This document shows positions 44,680-53,653 of a stretch of DNA of 64,000 bases, one piece after another. The first letter of the stretch is position 1. Each line of letters opens with the position of its first letter. This stretch comes from Paraglaciecola sp030730205 (GTDB lineage: Bacteria; Pseudomonadota; Gammaproteobacteria; Enterobacterales; Alteromonadaceae). A model generated the notes under the pieces. That model ran no database searches. It saw only the letters and a list, made by a program, of their open reading frames with translations, and was not told the DNA's origin. A program made the position numbers and the translations under genes. The DNA lies in assembly GCF_052119645.1 (NCBI RefSeq), contig NZ_JBGQOM010000005.1, positions 62,001 to 126,000 on the forward strand. Reading direction: 5' to 3'.

Positions 44680-44704
44680 TATTGTTAATGTTTCATTAAC
44701 AATA
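44680..44704. repeat. perfect inverted repeat in maiA / TonB receptor spacer
   Basis: TATTGTTAATG (44680-44690) and CATTAACAATA (44694-44704) pair perfectly with a 3-nt loop. It is 247 bp upstream of maiA. It could be an operator or a hairpin; the flanks do not show a T-tract of terminator quality. Confidence 0.5.
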
Positions 44705-44902
44705 ATTACAAATAATTAATGAGTGTTATAGGCAGACTGAAGTTAGCACTTGTTAATGAGCAAGTTCTGAAGGCCACTAAAAGCAAGGCAGTTAACGGCT
44801 GACCATTTGGTTGCTAAGTATCGCTTGATCGCTGCTTAGCGGGGCAGAGGAAATAAGCACAAGATACAAGCATTGCTTAGATATTTGTATTTGCAGCTCA
44901 AC

Positions 44903-44994
44903 AACTTGCATAAAAAATAATATGTCAATAAATGCAAGTTATTTAGTCATTTTGTGCCATGTAAGATTTTTATACATGCTATTACCATCATAGT
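44903..44994. promoter_or_regulatory. shared 92-bp element, copy A
   Basis: The 92 bp here align without gaps to 54074-54165 (71/92 identical by hand count, core 49/61). Copy A has 9-bp inverted arms AACTTGCAT (44903-44911) and ATGCAAGTT (44932-44940), followed by the conserved TTATTTAGTC and an AT-rich promoter-like stretch near TACATGCTATTA. It ends 50 bp before the TonB receptor start. Confidence 0.65.
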
Positions 44995-45044
44995 TGTGAA
45001 TTTTAAGTTAATAAGCGCAACATGTAATTAACAAGGGTCTACTC

Positions 45045-47903
45045 ATGAAAACAACACATAAACCATTTTTACGCAACCGTTGCTGTGCAAGTGTTCTTCT
45101 CGCACTTGGCATTGCCAGCACGATGCCTTTATCTGTGGCTTCTGCACAGGAACAAGCTGATACGAACAAGAGTGACAAGGAAGAAGCTGTAGAATTAATT
45201 GTTGTATCTGCATCACGGCTTAAATCTCGTCCTGGGTACGAAGCGCCTACCCCTACCACGGTACTCGATTCTTCTTTTGTAAATGATGTGGGTGTAGTGA
45301 ATGTGGCTGATGCTTTAAACCGCTTACCATCAATGGGCGCTGCAACTTCACCACGCAGTTCTGCTAATGATGTGGGCTCTGGTGTACAAGGTGCTAATTT
45401 TCTTAATTTACGTGGTATTGGCAGTAACCGCACATTAGTATTACTTGATGGACGTCGGGTGGTAAGTGCTGCAGTGACCGGCCAAGTTGATATTAATATG
45501 TTGCCCAGTACCTTGTTAAAACGCACGGAAATCGTTTCGGGTGGTGCATCGGCTGCGTGGGGTTCAGACGCTGTGGCAGGTGTAGTTAACTTAGTTTTAG
45601 ATAAAGAATTCACCGGCGTTAAGGGGTCAGTGCAAGCGGGCCGCTCAGGCTACGATGATGCTGATGAATTTAAAGCAAATTTAGCCGCTGGTTTTGATTT
45701 TGCTGATGGAAAAGGGCACGTTATCGGTAGCCTTAATTACACCCAAGCAGATGGTGTTGACCGCGCTGACTCGCGGGATTGGTTTAAAAGTACAAAACTG
45801 GTTAATAACCCCGCTTATGCAGAGGGCAATGGTGAGCCTCAGCGTTTAGTGGTCGATAACGTCGGTAATTTTATTGGTTCTGACGCTGGCCATACCTTTT
45901 TGAGTGCCGGCCCTTTAGCTGGAATTACGTTTTCACCTGAGGGTGCTTTATTACCTTTTAACTTTGGCACGCGTTATCCAGGGGGGCCACTGGGCAGCAG
46001 TATCACCGGAGATGGTCAGTTAAATGACTTTTCGGCCCGCACGCAAATATTGGCAGAATACCAACAGATCACTGGGTTTTTACATGCCACCTACGATGTG
46101 ACAGATGATTTAACAGTTTACGGAGAGTTTATGAATGGCTCAACGGAAGGAGAATCACTGTCAGTGCCGTATTATCGTTTTGCTGGTGCCCTAACGATTT
46201 CAAGAGATAATCCATTCTTACCCGCAGACTTAGCTAACCAGATGGACAGTTTTGGTATGACCTCTCTGCCTATGGGGCGCTCAAACGTAGATTTTGGCCG
46301 CGCTAATCCATACAACGAACGAGACATGACACGCTATTTAATTGGCGCGGATTATGAAATAAATGACAAGTGGTCGATGGCGGCTTATTACGAGCGTGGC
46401 AGTATTGACGTCGTTAATGAAACCAGAAGTGATGCCAATACCGCAAAATATGCGCTGGCAACGGATGCTGTATCAGATGGTAATGGTAATGTGGTGTGTC
46501 GTTCAAGCCTTACCGACCCTAGCAATGGCTGTGTAGCCGCTAATATTTTTGGTTTAGGCGCTCCGAGTCAAGCAGCTATTGATTATGTTGTTGGCACTGC
46601 CCGTCAAGATCTAGAGCTGACCCAAGACGTACTTTCAATCACGTTTAGTGGTGATATCACTGAACTTGATGCAGGTGCTGTGTCTACCTCTTTTGGTTAC
46701 GAATATCGCAAAGAGCAATTTAGTGGTAAGGCCGATCCTATTTCGCAAGTCAGCGGTTGGTGGGTGGGTAACTACAAAGATGCAGAAGGCGAATATGACG
46801 TTAATGAAGTCTTTGCTGAAGTATTAGTGCCTATCTTTTTTGATTCAGCGTTAGGCAATTCATTAGATTTTAATGCTGCAGTGAGGTTAACTGATTACAG
46901 TACCAGCGGTAAAGTCACTACTTGGAAAGGCGGTTTAACTTATGATATTGGTGCGGGCGTGTCTTTACGAGGTACCCAATCTCGCGATATCAGAGCGCCA
47001 AATTTAAACGAATACTACAGTGGTGGACAAACTAACAGTTTGTATTTTAACGACCCCTTCGTCGAAAATCCCCTCGGTGAAGGTGTGGCTAACTACTTGG
47101 TCACGCGCACTATTCGCGGCAATCCAGATTTATCACCCGAAGAAGCAGATACCACCACTTTTGGTATTGTGTATGAGCCTGAATTTATTGAAAACCTGTC
47201 TTTGTCCTTAGATTACTTTCATATTAACGTGGACGGCGCTATTGATACCGTGCTTGACCAGGACATCGTTGATCGCTGTTATAAAAGCGAGACTTCCTTT
47301 TGTAGTTTGATTCAACGTGATTCTGCAACAGGGCTGATGACAAATATCTTTAACTCTCCAGTTAACTTAACCGAAGAAGTGTTGACTGCTTACGACTTTG
47401 AAGTCACCTACCAGTTCGAGTTGGCCGGCGGCAATGTGGATATTCGGTCATTTTGGACCCATACCACTGAACATTACACTAAAGATCGAGGCATAAAAGA
47501 TGAACTCTTAGGTGAATTTGCCGGTGGTAATGGTGCGGTAAATGGTGGCCCGCAAAAATGGGCGAGTTTAACCTCAATCCGGTATACCGATTATGTTAAT
47601 ACTGTTTCTTTGCGTCATCGTTATATTGGTGAGGGCGTAATTGATGCAAGTTGGCAGTCTGGTGTTGATGTTGATAACAATAAAATTGATGCTGTCAGTT
47701 ATATTGACTTAACTGCCAGTCGTCGCATTGATGTAGACGATGTGAGCTTTGAAGTGTTTGCCAGCATTGATAACGTGTTTGACAAAGAGCCTCCTCGCGT
47801 TGGATTTGATGGCGGTACTGCACTAGATGACCTTGGCGTATCGAACACACGTCATGATTTGATTGGTCGGTATTTTCGCCTAGGTGTGAGATTCGACTAC
47901 TAA
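45045..47903 (+). CDS. TonB-dependent receptor (large, plug/barrel)
   Basis: A 952-residue outer membrane receptor. A signal peptide with ASAQ cleavage is followed by a TonB-box-like ELIVVSASR and a plug with NRTLVLLDGRRVVSA and SGGASAAWGSDAVAG. The barrel ends with the canonical RYFRLGVRFDY. The plug style is that of receptors for organic substrates, often oligosaccharides or aromatics, rather than siderophores. AAGGG precedes the ATG. The shared promoter element and the neighbouring aromatic genes suggest a phenolic cargo, which is inference. Confidence 0.85.
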   Translation: MKTTHKPFLRNRCCASVLLALGIASTMPLSVASAQEQADTNKSDKEEAVELIVVSASRLKSRPGYEAPTPTTVLDSSFVNDVGVVNVADALNRLPSMGAATSPRSSANDVGSGVQGANFLNLRGIGSNRTLVLLDGRRVVSAAVTGQVDINMLPSTLLKRTEIVSGGASAAWGSDAVAGVVNLVLDKEFTGVKGSVQAGRSGYDDADEFKANLAAGFDFADGKGHVIGSLNYTQADGVDRADSRDWFKSTKLVNNPAYAEGNGEPQRLVVDNVGNFIGSDAGHTFLSAGPLAGITFSPEGALLPFNFGTRYPGGPLGSSITGDGQLNDFSARTQILAEYQQITGFLHATYDVTDDLTVYGEFMNGSTEGESLSVPYYRFAGALTISRDNPFLPADLANQMDSFGMTSLPMGRSNVDFGRANPYNERDMTRYLIGADYEINDKWSMAAYYERGSIDVVNETRSDANTAKYALATDAVSDGNGNVVCRSSLTDPSNGCVAANIFGLGAPSQAAIDYVVGTARQDLELTQDVLSITFSGDITELDAGAVSTSFGYEYRKEQFSGKADPISQVSGWWVGNYKDAEGEYDVNEVFAEVLVPIFFDSALGNSLDFNAAVRLTDYSTSGKVTTWKGGLTYDIGAGVSLRGTQSRDIRAPNLNEYYSGGQTNSLYFNDPFVENPLGEGVANYLVTRTIRGNPDLSPEEADTTTFGIVYEPEFIENLSLSLDYFHINVDGAIDTVLDQDIVDRCYKSETSFCSLIQRDSATGLMTNIFNSPVNLTEEVLTAYDFEVTYQFELAGGNVDIRSFWTHTTEHYTKDRGIKDELLGEFAGGNGAVNGGPQKWASLTSIRYTDYVNTVSLRHRYIGEGVIDASWQSGVDVDNNKIDAVSYIDLTASRRIDVDDVSFEVFASIDNVFDKEPPRVGFDGGTALDDLGVSNTRHDLIGRYFRLGVRFDY

Positions 47904-47922
47904 GTCTAGATAACGTTACAGC

Positions 47923-47959
47923 GGGCTAAGTCGAAGTGAGCACTTCACTTAGCCCTTTT
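47923..47959 (+). terminator. terminator after TonB receptor
   Basis: GGGCTAAGT (47923-47931) pairs with ACTTAGCCC (47947-47955), with an inner GAAGTG/CACTTC stem, followed by TTTT. It lies before the hydrolase gene, so that gene may be expressed by readthrough or from its own promoter. Confidence 0.8.
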
Positions 47960-47997
47960 AAAATGGCGAATAAAATTCAGTCAAAGGGAATAAGTCA

Positions 47998-48975
47998 ATG
48001 ATAAACAAAAAGACACTTGCTTTAACGACGGTTAGTTTACTTTGTTTAGGGTGCAGTGCTGTAGCCAATACCGAGCAAAACCTCGCGCAAACTCACGTTG
48101 ATAAAGCCTATGCGCTAGCGGGCGATACTTTTATGCGCACAACTGCCGAGTTGCAATGCAGTACCGATAATCGGGCAATGGCATTTTTCAAAGACAAAAC
48201 AGTTCCACCTGCCACCAAGATATTTGACAATCTTTATTATGTTGGCGTAACCCCTGTTGGCGCTTATGCCCTGCAAACCAGTGATGGAATTATTTTAATC
48301 GATGCACTAAATAATACCCAAGAAGCTCAAGAGGTTATTGAATCAGGCATGCTGTCTGTGGGTTTAGAGCCCGCTGATATCAAAACTATTATAGTGACTC
48401 ATGGCCATGGGGATCATTATGGTGGTGCTAAATATTTAGCCGAAAAATATCAGGCCTCGGTCATGATGAGTGAGCTCGATTGGGATATGGCAATTAATCC
48501 TGCGCCCAGACCCGCCCGTCCTGGAATGCCAGCACCAAATTGGTCAACTGCGCCAGATAAAGATCTTGTTGCCACTGATGGTCAGGAAGTCACCTTAGGA
48601 GACACAACGGTTAAAATCGTATTCACTCCCGGTCATACCCCTGGGACACTCTCTTTGATTTTTCCAGTGACAGAAAATGGAGCAAGGCACACTGCGGCGC
48701 TATGGGGAGGGACAGGGATCCCAAAAGATAAGGGATTAGCACAGGCCTACGTTAATTCGGCAAATAAATTCGCTAAATTGGCAAAGGACATGAACGTTGA
48801 TGTGGCCTTGAGCAATCACGCTTTTGTCGATGACTCCCTCAGGCGTATGGCTGAATTACGTGCCAATCCAGATAAGGCTAATCCTTTTATTATTGGTCAG
48901 CAAATGGTGCAAGATTACACTCAGGTTATTGCTGAATGCGCTTCAGCGGCAGTAGCTAGAATGCCAACGGAGTAA
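47998..48975 (+). CDS. secreted B3-like metallo-beta-lactamase-fold hydrolase
   Basis: A 325-residue protein with a signal peptide (about residues 1-24). THGHGDHYGG gives His135, His137, Asp139 and His140; GHTPGTLSL gives His213; and LSNHAF gives His274. These are the subclass B3 zinc ligand positions. It could be a beta-lactamase, but position behind the TonB receptor and among catabolic genes suggests a lactone, ester or aryl hydrolase. AAGGGA is close to the ATG. Confidence 0.78.
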   Translation: MINKKTLALTTVSLLCLGCSAVANTEQNLAQTHVDKAYALAGDTFMRTTAELQCSTDNRAMAFFKDKTVPPATKIFDNLYYVGVTPVGAYALQTSDGIILIDALNNTQEAQEVIESGMLSVGLEPADIKTIIVTHGHGDHYGGAKYLAEKYQASVMMSELDWDMAINPAPRPARPGMPAPNWSTAPDKDLVATDGQEVTLGDTTVKIVFTPGHTPGTLSLIFPVTENGARHTAALWGGTGIPKDKGLAQAYVNSANKFAKLAKDMNVDVALSNHAFVDDSLRRMAELRANPDKANPFIIGQQMVQDYTQVIAECASAAVARMPTE

Positions 48976-49026
48976 CAATCGTGCGGCCATCTGAAATGGG
49001 CATCTGAGTAAACCAAACACCGACAT

Positions 49027-49056
49027 AAAAATGCCTATCAGTTGAGAGGCATTTTT
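49027..49056. terminator. bidirectional terminator hydrolase / fahA
   Basis: AAAAATGCCT (49027-49036) pairs with AGGCATTTTT (49047-49056) around a 10-nt loop. T-runs occur on both strands, so it can end both convergent transcripts. Confidence 0.85.
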
Positions 49057-49086
49057 GTTGAAGCTGGATTCACTACACGGAATTGA

Positions 49087-50403
49087 TTAGGATATTTTTG
49101 CAGGCAACAAAGTGCCTGTTACTTCTCCAAACCCAATTCGTTTGGCGCCTTGTTTGGCGCAATGGCCGCGCATAATAACGGTATCTCCATCTTCTAGAAA
49201 GCTGCGCGTCTCACCATTTTTCAGGGTAACAGCTTGCTTACCCCCTTGGCTTAACTCAAGTAATGAACCCGCTTCACTGGCATTGGGGCCAGATTGAGTG
49301 CCACTACCGAGTAAATCACCTGGGCGCATATTACAGCCATTTACCGTATGGTGAGCAAGCATCTGAGCCACTGACCAGTAAGAATGTTTAAAGTTAGTGG
49401 TGGCCAAACATTCAGCTTCTTCATTATTTTTTCGCATTTTTGCTGTACTGATGGCAACTTCTAATACGATGTCTAAACCGCCACGTTGACGGTTTTTATC
49501 TGATTCTAAATAAGGCATGGGCTGAGGATGATCTTCGGCTCTGGTCCACGGTGTACTAAAAGCTGCTAAGGCCTCAAAAGTAATTACCCAAGGCGAGACC
49601 GTTGAGGCGAAGTTTTTTGACAAAAAGGGTCCTAATGGTTGATATTCCCACGCTTGAATATCACGAGCCGACCAATCATTAAATAGGCATAAGCCAAAAA
49701 CATGTTGGTCAGCATCATCAATAGCAATTCTGTCTCCTAAAGCGTTGCCACGACCAACAAAAATCCCTAATTCTAACTCATAGTCAATTTTTTGGGCGGG
49801 GCCAAATTGTGGTTCACTAGCCGTTGGTGGGCGAGTTTGTCCACAGGGACGGTGGAATTGTTGGCCCGACACTGCAATCGACGAACTGCGGCCATGATAA
49901 CCAATGGGCACCCATTGATAATTAGGTAGTAAGGGATTGTCGGGGCGAAACTGTTTACCCACATTTGTCGCATGATAAATCGAGCTATAAAAATCAGTGT
50001 AGTCACCAATTTGAGCCGGCAGCGCGTATTCAACTTCTGTCATCGACACCAACGTGCTTTCGATTTCACCTCGTAAGGATGAGCCTACTCGTAAGGCTCT
50101 TGATAAATCCAAGCGTAAACTGCTCCAATATTCATAACCCAGCGCCATAAGCTCATTCAGCTGAGGTGAGAGACACGTCTTAAGGGCTTGTTCGGTTTTA
50201 CCCACAAATAAACCTTTAGTCGCGAGTACTGAAAGGTCTATAACCTGATCGCCTATGGCCGTGCCAACGCGAAATGCCTCCTGTGACCCATGACGACGAA
50301 ACACCGCAAAGGGTAAGTTTTGTATCGGAAAGTCAGTACCTTCTTCATTGGCCGAGCCGAGCCAGCTTTGCAGCGCTGGGTCATGGGTTTCGTTTAATTG
50401 CAT
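49087..50403 (-). CDS. fahA: fumarylacetoacetase FahA
   Basis: A 438-residue full-length fumarylacetoacetase, with an N-terminal SH3-like domain (about residues 20-120) and the C-terminal catalytic domain. PIGYHGRSSSI carries the catalytic His, DYELELGIFVG and NDWSARDIQAWEYQPLGPF the metal ligands. It cleaves fumarylacetoacetate to fumarate and acetoacetate. It is last in the hppD-VOC-fahA operon, 14 nt after the VOC gene. Confidence 0.94.
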   Translation of the reverse strand: MQLNETHDPALQSWLGSANEEGTDFPIQNLPFAVFRRHGSQEAFRVGTAIGDQVIDLSVLATKGLFVGKTEQALKTCLSPQLNELMALGYEYWSSLRLDLSRALRVGSSLRGEIESTLVSMTEVEYALPAQIGDYTDFYSSIYHATNVGKQFRPDNPLLPNYQWVPIGYHGRSSSIAVSGQQFHRPCGQTRPPTASEPQFGPAQKIDYELELGIFVGRGNALGDRIAIDDADQHVFGLCLFNDWSARDIQAWEYQPLGPFLSKNFASTVSPWVITFEALAAFSTPWTRAEDHPQPMPYLESDKNRQRGGLDIVLEVAISTAKMRKNNEEAECLATTNFKHSYWSVAQMLAHHTVNGCNMRPGDLLGSGTQSGPNASEAGSLLELSQGGKQAVTLKNGETRSFLEDGDTVIMRGHCAKQGAKRIGFGEVTGTLLPAKIS

Positions 50404-50417
50404 AGATTGAGTATCCT

Positions 50418-50960
50418 TTAACTAGAATGAGTGAATTCTTTTTCGTGCAGCCATGCCGCATGTTTTGGGGCTTTTTTCGTTTTGCTCCATTCTTCTAACA
50501 TGGCAGGGGCAACCTCATGCAAGGTTTGCATTTCTTCATCTGTGCAGCTGTTAGCCACCAATTCAATACGATGACCGTTAGGATCCCTAAAATAAATAGA
50601 CTGAAAAATACCGTGATTGGTAGGGCCAAGTACATCAAGCCCTTGTGCTTCTAATCTTTTCTTAGCGTCGAGTAATTCATCAAAATTGTCGACTTCCATG
50701 GCAAAATGCTGAACCCAATCAGGCGTGTTGCCGTCTCTTCCCATTCTGGGGCTATTGGGTAGTTCAAAGAAGGCCAATACATTGCCCATACCAGCATCTA
50801 AAAATACATGCATATACGGATCAGGCGCTCTAGTAGACGGTACGCGGTCTTCGGCAATGGCAAGTACAAAGCCCATGCCCAATACATTTTGATAAAAGTC
50901 AACGGTTTCTTTGGCATCGTTGCAGCGATACGCCACATGATGGATGCGTTTAATTTTCAT
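50418..50960 (-). CDS. VOC-superfamily protein in tyrosine operon
   Basis: A 180-residue glyoxalase/extradiol-type fold. Possible metal ligands are His8 (RIHHVAYRC), Glu67 (AFFELP), His85 (WVQHFAMEV) and Glu133 (HRIELVA), the usual VOC positions. The gene sits between hppD and fahA, where many bacteria carry homogentisate dioxygenase. The substrate is not known. The frame is open to 50993, but the ATG at 50960 has AAAGGAG 8 nt ahead, and it starts 13 nt after the hppD stop. Confidence 0.78.
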   Translation of the reverse strand: MKIKRIHHVAYRCNDAKETVDFYQNVLGMGFVLAIAEDRVPSTRAPDPYMHVFLDAGMGNVLAFFELPNSPRMGRDGNTPDWVQHFAMEVDNFDELLDAKKRLEAQGLDVLGPTNHGIFQSIYFRDPNGHRIELVANSCTDEEMQTLHEVAPAMLEEWSKTKKAPKHAAWLHEKEFTHSS

Positions 50961-50973
50961 AGATGTGCTCCTT

Positions 50974-52062
50974 TTACACCGCAATTCGATCATCTGTTGT
51001 TAGTACACCACGACGAATTTGGTCTCGTTCAATTGATTCAAACAGAGCTTTGAAATTCCCTTCGCCAAAGCCTTCATCACCCTTGCGTTGAATAAACTCA
51101 AAAAAGATGGGGCCGATAGCGTTTTCAGAAAAAATTTGTAGCAACAAACGTGGGGAGCTGCCATCCGTTGTGCCGTCTAGCAAGATGCCACGACGTTTTA
51201 ATTCCATCACATCTTGGCCATGACCAGGTAGTCGGTCTGCAAGCATTTCATAATAGGTTTCGGGTGGCGCAGTCATAAATTGAGTGCCGCAGGCTTTTAG
51301 CTTGTCCCAGCAGGCTAATAAATCGTCGCAAATAAAGGCAATGTGCTGAATTCCTTCACCATTGTATTTCATCAAAAATTCTTCAATCTGCCCGTTACTG
51401 CCAGACTCTTCGTTGAGTGGAATGCGAATTTTACCATCAGGAGCCGTCATGGCCTTTGAGGTTAAACCGGTATATTCGCCTTTGATGTCAAAGTAACGAA
51501 TTTCTCTAAAGTTAAACAATTTTTCGTAGTAGTCAGCCCAAAATTTCATGCGGCCTTTGTATACATTATGAGTGAGATGGTCGATTAATTTAAAGCCGCA
51601 GCCCTCAGGGTTACGCTCCACGCCGGGTATAAATTCAAAGTCGATGTCATAAATCGATAAGCCTTCTTGGTAACGGTCAATCAAATAGATTATGGCACCG
51701 CCAATACCGCGAATTGCGGGCAATTTAAGTTCCATCGGCCCACATGGGATCTCAATGGGCTGGGCACCTAAATCAAGTGCACGTTTGTAGGCAGCGCGGG
51801 CACAGCGCACTCTAAATGCCATACCACATGCCGACGGACCGTGTTCATCCGCGTAATATGCAGCCGGCGATTTTGCAGCATAATTAATGATGATATTGAT
51901 TTCTCCCTGGCGCCATAAATCAACATCTTTAGAGCGGTGGCTGGCAACATGGATAAACCCCATGGTGATAAATACGGGCTCTAAGACGCCTTTCTCTTTC
52001 GCAGCAAATTCGATAAATTCAAAGCCATCGAGTCCCATGGGGTTGTCAAATAAATCTGTCAT
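50974..52062 (-). CDS. hppD: 4-hydroxyphenylpyruvate dioxygenase
   Basis: A 362-residue HppD with N-terminal VOC repeat (about residues 10-140) and catalytic repeat (about residues 155-350). Iron ligands lie in HLTHNVYKGRM, GIQHIAFICDD and FFEFIQRKGDEGFGEGNF. It converts 4-hydroxyphenylpyruvate to homogentisate. It is the first gene of the operon and divergent from an Lrp-type regulator. Confidence 0.93.
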   Translation of the reverse strand: MTDLFDNPMGLDGFEFIEFAAKEKGVLEPVFITMGFIHVASHRSKDVDLWRQGEINIIINYAAKSPAAYYADEHGPSACGMAFRVRCARAAYKRALDLGAQPIEIPCGPMELKLPAIRGIGGAIIYLIDRYQEGLSIYDIDFEFIPGVERNPEGCGFKLIDHLTHNVYKGRMKFWADYYEKLFNFREIRYFDIKGEYTGLTSKAMTAPDGKIRIPLNEESGSNGQIEEFLMKYNGEGIQHIAFICDDLLACWDKLKACGTQFMTAPPETYYEMLADRLPGHGQDVMELKRRGILLDGTTDGSSPRLLLQIFSENAIGPIFFEFIQRKGDEGFGEGNFKALFESIERDQIRRGVLTTDDRIAV

Positions 52063-52193
52063 CGCTAATCCTCTTATTGGTTGTTCGTAAATAGCAGTTA
52101 TTTGCCTGATTTATATTGGCTACTTTACTCCCTGTTAAAGGCTATTTTCTGTTTATATTTGCTTGATAATGGGTGTTTCGTGGCATAATCTGT

Positions 52194-52209
52194 TAATAAT
52201 TTATTATTA
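52194..52209. promoter_or_regulatory. palindrome in hppD / Lrp-type gene spacer
   Basis: TAATAAT (52194-52200) and ATTATTA (52203-52209) flank a 2-nt centre. The palindrome is 18 bp before the Lrp-type start, a plausible site for the regulator. Confidence 0.4.
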
Positions 52210-52227
52210 GTAGATGGGATCCACCCT

Positions 52228-52695
52228 ATGAAGTTATCTCGAACTGAGTGTGAAATATTGCAGTTATTACAACGAGATGGACGCATGTCTAATGTGGAAA
52301 TAGCAAACCGGGTGGGCCTGTCAGAATCACCCTGTTTAAGGCGGATTAAGGCATTAGAGAGTGCAGGGGTCATTGACCACTATTCAGCGAATCTGAATCA
52401 ACGATTAATTGGCCTACAGGTAACCTCTTTTGTGTTAGTTTCCCTTGAGAAACATGATGAATCTAAGCGCATCACGTTCTTAAAAGAGGTTGAAGAGCAA
52501 GAATATATAATCGAATGCCATGCCACTACGGGCAGTTACGATTATTTAATGAAGGTGGTGGCGACCAGCATGGATCATTTTTCTGATCTGTGTATGAATA
52601 AAATATTAAAATTTGCTGGTGTCATGAATATTGAATCCCAGTTTAGCCTCAAAGTGATTAAAGCCAGCAGTGCTCTGCCAGTAAAAAGCGCTTAA
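52228..52695 (+). CDS. Lrp/AsnC family regulator of tyrosine operon
   Basis: A 155-residue regulator with an N-terminal HTH (about residues 5-50, with ANRVGLSESPCLRRIKAL) and a C-terminal ligand domain (about residues 65-145, with HATTGSYDYLMKVVA). Its divergence from hppD suggests control of tyrosine breakdown, as for several Lrp-type regulators. The ATG has GGGA 8 nt upstream. It ends 23 bp before the convergent sulfotransferase-like gene. Confidence 0.85.
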   Translation: MKLSRTECEILQLLQRDGRMSNVEIANRVGLSESPCLRRIKALESAGVIDHYSANLNQRLIGLQVTSFVLVSLEKHDESKRITFLKEVEEQEYIIECHATTGSYDYLMKVVATSMDHFSDLCMNKILKFAGVMNIESQFSLKVIKASSALPVKSA

Positions 52696-52717
52696 TGAAA
52701 AATAACATTGCTGTTGC

Positions 52718-53653
52718 TCATGCCCCAGAAAATTCAACCGGTTTTGCTAATGCCAAAACGCGCTTTCTGGACGACTCATCAATCAGTGTCTCATTCGCAT
52801 ATTGGCTAACAAGCGCGTTAATTTGCTTTAACTGAGGCATCACAAGCTCTTTGTCTTTTGCTGATAAATTAAACTGATTGAGGACCTTAATTAAGCTAAT
52901 CGACACGTTATTTAAACTAGCATTTTGACGGGGCGTCGGGTTGTCGTGCGCAGTTGCCAACCCCAGTTTTTGACTCACCTGTTGCACTACATCGCCTTCG
53001 TATTCGAACACTGACACCTTGGTTTTGCCAAACAAATCTTGGCAATCTGCAACAAAACCTTGGTAATTTAGATGTTGTGCAAACCACTCAATCTCTAACA
53101 TTTTCGCAAAAGATAAATCTTTGCCATAACAAGGGTTTCCCTCGACTTGTGGGTTTCGAATACATTGCTTGTAATAGCTTTCAATAAAGCCTAATGGTTC
53201 ACGAAACCACACCCAAATTTTAATATCGAATAATTGATTAAGCTCAGTCAGGATGGTGTGTGCCGACGCGGGTAAATCCCACCAATAATTATAAATGCCC
53301 TCCGAAGACAAAATGATGGTGTGGGTGTCGGGTTTTATTTGGGAAATAATGTTTTTAAAGTTGGCCAAAAAGTGTGGTAGGTGGTTGGAGGCGAGGTTTT
53401 TTTCAAACCACTGATGTGCTGGAGCGTGTGGGTTGGGTATTCGGTCCAGATTATGCGGATATAAAATCCCTTTTCCTCGCAATTTCCGCTGTTTTTTACT
53501 TAGGTAGGTTTGCAGGCTAGTGGTGCCTGTCTTTGGCGTGCCAGCGTGAATAATAAGTGTGTGTTTTTCAATATTGAGTCCAGTTAATGACCCTCTAAAA
53601 CTGACAAGTAAATCAGCCAATTCTGTCAACATTTCAATAGAGGTGTGTTTCAT
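52718..53653 (-). CDS. sulfotransferase-like protein
   Basis: A 311-residue P-loop protein. IIHAGTPKTGTTSLQTYLS is the 5'-PSB (PAPS-binding) loop of the sulfotransferase family, and VWFREPLGFIESYYKQC fits the 3'-PB motif. The acceptor is unknown. It is monocistronic and unrelated to its neighbours by function. Polysaccharide or lipid sulfation is common in marine bacteria. Confidence 0.72.
   Translation of the reverse strand: MKHTSIEMLTELADLLVSFRGSLTGLNIEKHTLIIHAGTPKTGTTSLQTYLSKKQRKLRGKGILYPHNLDRIPNPHAPAHQWFEKNLASNHLPHFLANFKNIISQIKPDTHTIILSSEGIYNYWWDLPASAHTILTELNQLFDIKIWVWFREPLGFIESYYKQCIRNPQVEGNPCYGKDLSFAKMLEIEWFAQHLNYQGFVADCQDLFGKTKVSVFEYEGDVVQQVSQKLGLATAHDNPTPRQNASLNNVSISLIKVLNQFNLSAKDKELVMPQLKQINALVSQYANETLIDESSRKRVLALAKPVEFSGA

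Larger units (their letters stand above)
44434..45044. other. regulatory spacer maiA / TonB receptor
   Basis: This 611-bp divergent spacer holds a perfect 11-bp inverted repeat (44680-44704) and the 92-bp element shared with the ferulate operon (44903-44994). It has no supported gene. Confidence 0.5.
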
